Assembly (NCBI RefSeq): GCF_017873135.1
Contig: NZ_JAGGJV010000008.1
Coordinates: 248,001-312,000, forward strand
Reading direction: 5' to 3'
DNA from: Rhizobium herbae
Lineage (GTDB): Bacteria; Pseudomonadota; Alphaproteobacteria; Rhizobiales; Rhizobiaceae
DNA length: 64,000 nucleotides
Each line of letters opens with the position of its first letter. Position 1 is the first letter of the stretch. A program made the translations under genes and the position numbers. This document shows positions 59,305 to 64,000 of this stretch, piece by piece. The notes beneath the pieces were generated by a model. The model saw only the letters and a program-made list of their open reading frames with translations, searched no databases and was not told where the DNA came from.

Positions 59305-59326
59305 TCGCCCGGCTTACACCGGGCGA
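59305..59326. terminator. hairpin between convergent DUF2155 and DUF2167 genes
   Basis: TCGCCCGG and CCGGGCGA form a perfect 8-bp stem with the 6-base loop CTTACA in the 42-base gap between two convergent genes. T-tracts are absent, so it may act as a 3' stabiliser as much as a terminator. Confidence 0.5.
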
Positions 59327-59331
59327 TATGA

Positions 59332-60264
59332 TCAGGCGGACGGGGGCGTTTTTTGTCCGAACAGGCCTTTGGCAAAACGGACGATGGCGCCGCCGGCGAT
59401 TAGCAAGATCACGCCTCCCTTTTTCAGGAACGCCAATGCAATTGCCAGGAAGCCTACCTTCGCCGCGATCTTGGCGCCGGCGCCGGCGGCGATAAGGCCC
59501 GCCATGCCGTAGGCGGCCAGTTTGTCGCCATCGCGGAAATCTGTATAGGCTTTTCCGGAATCGAAGGTCGCGATCTTTGTCATACTCGGAATGCTGGCCT
59601 TGATCTCGGGCAGCTGTTCGAGGCCAGCGACGAAATTCAACTCCAGAATCCCTTCGCGTCCCAGGATGCGGAGCGAGTAGTTCAAGGTATGAGGTGAGTT
59701 CGCATCCTTGCCGAAAAGCAGATCGCGTGCCCAGTGCAAGGTGTGGGCGGATTTCTCGTAGAATGGCGGGGACGCCCAGCCGACCAAGGTGATCGGGTCG
59801 TAGCCATCCTTCTCACGCTGGAGATTTCCTTCGATCGCGGCTTGTTTCAGTTCGGTGAGAAGTGCGTCGAAATCAGTTGCCTGCGCGTCGATGTCCGAGA
59901 CATAGCCATCATCCACGTAGTCGATGACGGACCCCCAGGAGTCCGATGATTCCGGTGCATACTTGACCGGGAAAATCATCCCCAGGCTGCCCTCGGCAGC
60001 AGCGGGCGGGTTGCCCCAAAGCTGGGTCAGGACGCGCGCTGTGTCGGCCTGATTGAGGAAGTAGAATTCCGCCGGGATGTTCAGCTTGGCGTGAGCAAGC
60101 GGCAGGTCGACGATGCCTTGCTTGTAGTCAAGAGATTCAACCAGTGTTTTCAACTCGGCCGGAAGCTCCGCTTCGCGTCCAAAAATTTCCCGGTAGGTCT
60201 TTGCTTCGGCAAAAGTGCACGACCACAGCAGCAAGGCGGCTGAAACAATAAGCTTTTTTGACAT
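59332..60264 (-). CDS. DUF2167 family membrane protein
   Basis: This is a 310-residue protein with a signal peptide or N-terminal anchor (LIVSAALLLWSCTFAEA), a large exported domain with the DUF2167 features GWASPPFYEKSAHTLHWARD and NYSLRILGREGILELNFV, and two or three C-terminal hydrophobic segments (IAAKVGFLAIALAFLKKGGV). Function unknown. Composition is a little less GC-rich than the neighbours. GGGGA precedes the ATG by about 9 bases. Confidence 0.85.
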   Translation of the reverse strand: MSKKLIVSAALLLWSCTFAEAKTYREIFGREAELPAELKTLVESLDYKQGIVDLPLAHAKLNIPAEFYFLNQADTARVLTQLWGNPPAAAEGSLGMIFPVKYAPESSDSWGSVIDYVDDGYVSDIDAQATDFDALLTELKQAAIEGNLQREKDGYDPITLVGWASPPFYEKSAHTLHWARDLLFGKDANSPHTLNYSLRILGREGILELNFVAGLEQLPEIKASIPSMTKIATFDSGKAYTDFRDGDKLAAYGMAGLIAAGAGAKIAAKVGFLAIALAFLKKGGVILLIAGGAIVRFAKGLFGQKTPPSA

Positions 60265-60349
60265 TCGATTGGTCCCCGATCTCCAAACTATCAATAGCTC
60301 AACGAAACGGAGAAATTCAACTGGAGGATGTCTCAATCAACATCATTGG

Positions 60350-60964
60350 TTAAAACTGGAGATGCGGCGACGCAATCGCCCGCGCCAGCATCTTTTCATA
60401 GCGCGCCTTCGGCACATCGACGGCGCCGAAGCTTTTCAGGTGTTCGGTGGTGAACTGGGTATCGAGCAGTTTGAAACCGCGTGTGCGCAGGCGCTCGACC
60501 AGATGCACGAGGCAGATTTTCGAGGCATCCGTCCGGCGCGAGAACATGCTTTCGCCGAAGAAGGCCGAGCCGAGGGATACCCCGTACAGCCCGCCGACGA
60601 GCTCGTCCCCGTCCCAGGCTTCGACCGAGTGAGCGTGTCCCATGTCATGCAGCGTGGCGTAGAGCGAACGGATCTTGGCGTTGATCCAGGTGGTCGGGCG
60701 ATCCGGGGCAGGGGCGGCACAGCCCTTCATCACCTCTTCGAAGGCCGTGTCGAAGCGGATGTCGAAGGGCGCGCGGCGAATGGTTTTCGCAAGGCTCTTG
60801 GAAACGTGGAAATCGTCGAGCGGGATGATGCCGCGCAGTTCCGGCTCGACCCAGAAGAGTTCGGGGTCGTCAGCTGAATCGGCCATCGGGAAAAGCCCGA
60901 TGGAATAGGCCCGCAACAGCAAATCCGGTGTAATGTCCGGTTGCCTGCTGCGGGTCCCTTTCAT
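60350..60964 (-). CDS. aat: leucyl/phenylalanyl-tRNA--protein transferase
   Basis: This 204-residue enzyme adds Leu or Phe to proteins with N-terminal Lys or Arg, marking them for ClpAP degradation (N-degron pathway). [50 protein letters not shown] and [15 protein letters not shown] are the family hallmarks. GAGG is 6 bases before the ATG. It starts 8 bases after the accC stop, so it is the last gene of the aroQ-accB-accC-aat run. Confidence 0.96.
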   Translation of the reverse strand: MKGTRSRQPDITPDLLLRAYSIGLFPMADSADDPELFWVEPELRGIIPLDDFHVSKSLAKTIRRAPFDIRFDTAFEEVMKGCAAPAPDRPTTWINAKIRSLYATLHDMGHAHSVEAWDGDELVGGLYGVSLGSAFFGESMFSRRTDASKICLVHLVERLRTRGFKLLDTQFTTEHLKSFGAVDVPKARYEKMLARAIASPHLQF

Positions 60965-60972
60965 TCAAAACC

Positions 60973-62316
60973 TCATTCGACCGGCTGGGCCAGATAGTTT
61001 TCCAGCCAATGGATATCGTAGTCGCCGTTGGCAATGTCCTGATTGTTGATCAGGTCCTGGAACAAGGGCAAGGTCGTCTTGATGCCGTCGATGACGAATT
61101 CGTCGAGCACGCGGCGCAGGCGCATCATGCATTCGACGCGGGTGCGTCCGTGCACGATCAGCTTGCCGATCAGGCTATCGTAATAGGGCGGGATCTTGTA
61201 GCCTTGATAGGCGCCGCTATCGACACGCACGCCGAGACCGCCGGGCGCATGGAAATGCGTGATCGTGCCGGGTGAGGGCACGAAGGTGCGCGGATCCTCG
61301 GCATTGATGCGGCATTCGATGGCATGGCCGGAAAAGACGATTTCGTCCTGCGTCACCGACAGGCCGCCGCCGGAAGCGACGCGGATCTGCTCGTGAACGA
61401 GGTCGATGCCGGTGATCGCTTCGGTGATCGGATGCTCGACCTGCAGGCGGGTGTTCATCTCGATGAAGAAGAACTCGCCGTTCTCATACAGAAATTCGAT
61501 CGTGCCGGCGCCGCGATATTTCAGCTTGCGCATGGCATCGGCGCAGATTTCGCCGATCTTCATCCGCTGCTCGACGTTCAGTGCAGGTGAATTGGCTTCT
61601 TCCCAGACCTTCTGGTGGCGGCGCTGCAAGGAGCAGTCACGTTCGCCGAGGTGAATGGCGTTGCCTTCGCCGTCGCCGACGACCTGGATCTCGATATGAC
61701 GCGGCTTGCCGAGGTATTTTTCCATGTAGACGGCATCGTTGCCGAATGCGGCCAGAGCCTCGGAACGGGCGGTCGAAACCGCCTCGGACAGTTCCTCCTC
61801 GTTCTTCGCCACCTTCATGCCGCGTCCGCCGCCGCCTGCCGTCGCCTTGATGAGGACCGGGAAACCGATTTCCCGGGCGATTTCCAGGGCATTCTCGGGC
61901 TTCACTTCGCCGGCGGAACCGGGAACGACCGGAATGCCAAGCGACTTGGCGGTTTCCTTGGCCGTGATCTTGTCGCCCATGATGCGGATATGATCGGCGG
62001 TCGGGCCGATGAAGGTGATGCCGTGGGCGTCGAGGATATCGGCGAACTTGGCATTTTCCGACAGGAAGCCGTAGCCCGGATGCACGGCGTCGGCGCCGGT
62101 GATCTCGCAGGCCGCGACGATCTGGTGGATGTTCAGATAGCTGTCGCGCGACGGCGGTGGGCCGATACACACACTTTCGTCGGCAAGACGCACATGCATG
62201 GCATTGGCGTCGGCGGTTGAGTGGACCGCGACGGTCGCGATGCCGAGTTCCTTGCAGGCGCGCAGGACCCGAAGGGCGATTTCGCCGCGATTGGCGATGA
62301 GAATCTTGGAAATCAT
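60973..62316 (-). CDS. accC: biotin carboxylase subunit of acetyl-CoA carboxylase
   Basis: This is a 447-residue ATP-grasp enzyme that carboxylates biotin on AccB. The ATP-binding glycine loop is [35 protein letters not shown] (cluster of catalytic residues) and the N-terminal [18 protein letters not shown] are intact. It lies 9 bases after accB. The carboxyltransferase genes accA and accD are elsewhere, as usual. Confidence 0.97.
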   Translation of the reverse strand: MISKILIANRGEIALRVLRACKELGIATVAVHSTADANAMHVRLADESVCIGPPPSRDSYLNIHQIVAACEITGADAVHPGYGFLSENAKFADILDAHGITFIGPTADHIRIMGDKITAKETAKSLGIPVVPGSAGEVKPENALEIAREIGFPVLIKATAGGGGRGMKVAKNEEELSEAVSTARSEALAAFGNDAVYMEKYLGKPRHIEIQVVGDGEGNAIHLGERDCSLQRRHQKVWEEANSPALNVEQRMKIGEICADAMRKLKYRGAGTIEFLYENGEFFFIEMNTRLQVEHPITEAITGIDLVHEQIRVASGGGLSVTQDEIVFSGHAIECRINAEDPRTFVPSPGTITHFHAPGGLGVRVDSGAYQGYKIPPYYDSLIGKLIVHGRTRVECMMRLRRVLDEFVIDGIKTTLPLFQDLINNQDIANGDYDIHWLENYLAQPVE

Positions 62317-62325
62317 CTGTGCGGC

Positions 62326-62790
62326 CTATTCGATGACAACAAGCGCTTCGCCATACTCAACTGGCGCGCCGTCTTCAACGAGGATTTCGGTAACCTTGCC
62401 GGAGCGGGGCGCCGGGATCTGGTTCATCGTCTTCATGGCCTCGATGATCAGGATGGTCTGGCCTTCCTTGACGGTGGCGCCGACTTCGACGAAGGCGCGC
62501 GAACCGGGAGCCGGGGACAGGTAGACCGTACCGACCATCGGCGCGGTAACTGCGTTCTTGGAGGCTCTTGCGGTTTCCGCGGCGGCAGCAGCGGCAACGC
62601 CGGTTGACGCAACCTGAACCGGTGCGGCGGCCGGAACCGGAGCGGATACGTATTGCGGCGTACCGGCACGCGAAACACGAATGCGCAGGTCGTCCTGTTC
62701 CACTTCGATTTCGGTGAGATCGGTTTCGTTCAGGATGTTGGCGAGATCGCGGATCAGCGTCTGGTCGATCGCGGGTTTCTTGTCAGCCAT
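62326..62790 (-). CDS. accB: biotin carboxyl carrier protein
   Basis: This is a 154-residue carrier. The biotinylated lysine is K120 in EAMKTMNQ, in a C-terminal lipoyl-like domain with the expected thumb region. An Ala/Pro-rich linker (about 50-75) joins it to the N-terminal helical region. GAGG about 10 bases before the ATG supports the start. BirA, its ligase, is encoded at 12261-13028. Confidence 0.97.
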   Translation of the reverse strand: MADKKPAIDQTLIRDLANILNETDLTEIEVEQDDLRIRVSRAGTPQYVSAPVPAAAPVQVASTGVAAAAAAETARASKNAVTAPMVGTVYLSPAPGSRAFVEVGATVKEGQTILIIEAMKTMNQIPAPRSGKVTEILVEDGAPVEYGEALVVIE

Positions 62791-62812
62791 GGATATGAGC
62801 CTCGTGTTCTTT

Positions 62813-63259
62813 TTATTTCGTGTGTTGCGTGAGTGTCTTTAGCGCATTGAGCGCGAGAATGTAACTGTCGGCACCGAAACCGCAGATCACGCCTTTGGCG
62901 GCAGGAGCCAGCATCGATTTGTGCCGGAATTCCTCGCGGGCATGAACATTGGAAAGGTGCACTTCGACCACCGGAATGCCGATCGCCTTTGCCGCGTCGT
63001 GCAGCGCGATCGACGTATGAGTATAGGCACCGGCGTTGATGGCGATACCCTGGGCCACGCTGCCGGCCTCGTGGAACCAGTCGACAAGATCGCCTTCATG
63101 GTTGCTCTGGCGGCAGACGACCTCAAGACCGAGCGTCTTGCCATGCTCCACGCACATCGCTTCAATGTCGGCCAGCGTCTGCCCACCATAGATGCCGGGC
63201 TCGCGTTTGCCGAGCGCGTTGAGGTTGGGGCCGTTCAGCACGAAAATAGTCGATGGCAT
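62813..63259 (-). CDS. aroQ: type II 3-dehydroquinate dehydratase
   Basis: This 148-residue shikimate-pathway enzyme has the type II signature [16 protein letters not shown] with catalytic Y24, and [15 protein letters not shown] with the catalytic His region. It dehydrates 3-dehydroquinate. It is the first gene of the accB-accC-aat run with 22 bases to accB, an arrangement common in Proteobacteria. Confidence 0.96.
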   Translation of the reverse strand: MPSTIFVLNGPNLNALGKREPGIYGGQTLADIEAMCVEHGKTLGLEVVCRQSNHEGDLVDWFHEAGSVAQGIAINAGAYTHTSIALHDAAKAIGIPVVEVHLSNVHAREEFRHKSMLAPAAKGVICGFGADSYILALNALKTLTQHTK

Positions 63260-63381
63260 AAGGGATCGGGTCCGATAATCGAGCGTTACCTATAGACGCA
63301 TGGCCTGCCGAGGAAAAGCCCTTTGGTCTCCGGCGGAATTTGTCCACAAGCGATCACATTTCATCCTGCGCAAAGGACCGA

Positions 63382-64000
63382 TCAGCAGACGGTCTTGCCG
63401 CAGGTACGGACATTGGTGACCTTGGTTTCGATCTCTTCAGCACCCACCGCGCCGTAAACGGCTTCCTTGCCGACGACGTAAGACGGCGTGCCGGTAATGC
63501 CGAGACTGTTGGCAAGCGTGTAGACTTCCTTGACGGCGTCGTCCTGGGTGTTCTCGCCCATCTTCTTGCGCAGGTCAGCCTCGGACACGCCAAGACCCGT
63601 GGCAACGGCCATCGCCGTCTCCTCGTTGGCGCGATCCTCGCCGCCGAGCAGCGCGCGATGGAAGTCGCCGTACTTCTCCGGTGCGATCGCCCGGAAGGCG
63701 GTGCTCACCTTGTGGGCCGCCATCGAATCCGGGCCGAGGATCGGCAGTTCCTTCAGCACGAAGCGGACATTCTTGTCCTTTTCGAGGATGGTTTCCATGT
63801 CGGACAGGGCGCGTTTGCAGTAGCCGCAATTGTAGTCGTAGAATTCCACGATGGTGACGTCGCCGTTCGGATTGCCGAGCGTGACGTCATAGGGCGATTG
63901 GAAAATCTCTTTTTCATTGTCGGTAATGGCAGCTTGCGCCTGCTGCAGCTGCTCGTCGGCCTGCTTTTTCTTCAGGGCCTGTTGCGCTTCCAGCAGGATT
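63382..64000 (-). CDS. DsbA-family thiol:disulfide oxidoreductase, N-terminus missing
   Basis: The frame is open to the window end, so the start is outside. The visible 205 residues begin with a charged coiled-coil-like helix (LLEAQQALKKKQADEQLQQA), then the thioredoxin fold with DVTIVEFYDYNCGYCKRAL; the active site is CGYC. A cis-Pro loop (GTPSYVVG) is present, and the C-terminus ends in an extra Cys pair (RTCGKTVC). It probably acts in the periplasm in disulfide exchange. It is upstream of aroQ on the same strand, 122 bases away. Confidence 0.88.
   Translation of the reverse strand, partial: ILLEAQQALKKKQADEQLQQAQAAITDNEKEIFQSPYDVTLGNPNGDVTIVEFYDYNCGYCKRALSDMETILEKDKNVRFVLKELPILGPDSMAAHKVSTAFRAIAPEKYGDFHRALLGGEDRANEETAMAVATGLGVSEADLRKKMGENTQDDAVKEVYTLANSLGITGTPSYVVGKEAVYGAVGAEEIETKVTNVRTCGKTVC

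Overview
The window is about 64 kb of GC-rich, almost fully coding chromosomal DNA from an alphaproteobacterium, most likely a member of the Rhizobiaceae (Rhizobium, Agrobacterium, Neorhizobium or a close relative). The evidence is the long nuo operon with a helix-hairpin-helix protein between nuoF and nuoG, the dinB / DUF3572 / divK-pleD / rpmG / rnr-topA-dprA-plsY block, a short ProS, DinB with an N-terminal Cys cluster, and LexA boxes of the direct-repeat type GAAC-N7-GAAC. Genus and species cannot be fixed from the sequence alone.

Region 1 (1-19.6 kb, + strand) is the end of the respiratory complex I operon (nuoE tail, F, HhH protein, G to N), followed by birA, RNase J, methylmalonyl-CoA epimerase, a DUF1467 protein, a 0.7 kb spacer with a terminator, proS and the lipoprotein-release genes lolC/E and lolD. 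Region 2 (19.6-27.4 kb) has a DNA-damage theme. A DUF5680 gene, a 28-codon membrane-peptide gene in front of dnaE, and dinB each have LexA-type direct repeats in their promoter region. A secreted protein of unknown function and an L,D-transpeptidase lie between them.

Region 3 (27.4-31.7 kb) carries a small accessory pair, DUF3572, the cell-cycle regulators divK and pleD, and a 0.8 kb spacer with a candidate structured small RNA ending in an intrinsic terminator. Region 4 (31.5-43.9 kb, - strand) is housekeeping: rpmG, an MFS transporter, a Nudix hydrolase, DUF983, rnr, topA, dprA, plsY, DUF7660, a dihydroorotase-like protein without its metal ligands, and pyrB.

Region 5 (44-50.4 kb) holds an AidB-like flavoprotein, an AEC-family carrier, two small membrane proteins, ruvX, a metallo-beta-lactamase-fold hydrolase and gatC-gatA. 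Region 6 (50.4-55.4 kb) is an accessory interval between gatA and gatB: an RTX protein, a GNAT acetyltransferase, a YjhX/TopAI-type protein with paired palindromic operators, a thioredoxin-reductase-like flavoprotein with an Rrf2 regulator, and a DUF1294 membrane protein. Region 7 (55.5-64 kb) has gatB, two GNAT genes, the complex I accessory subunit NDUFA12, DUF2155, DUF2167, and the - strand operon aroQ-accB-accC-aat, with a DsbA-family gene cut by the window end.

The most interesting item is the SOS-type promoter at about 20.9 kb. Three GAAC half-sites spaced exactly 7 nt apart overlap a sigma-70-like promoter, followed by a good ribosome binding site and a 28-residue single-helix membrane peptide. 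It resembles in design, but is not shown to be homologous to, small SOS-induced cell-division inhibitors such as Caulobacter SidA. No rRNA, tRNA, insertion sequence, prophage or CRISPR array was recognised.
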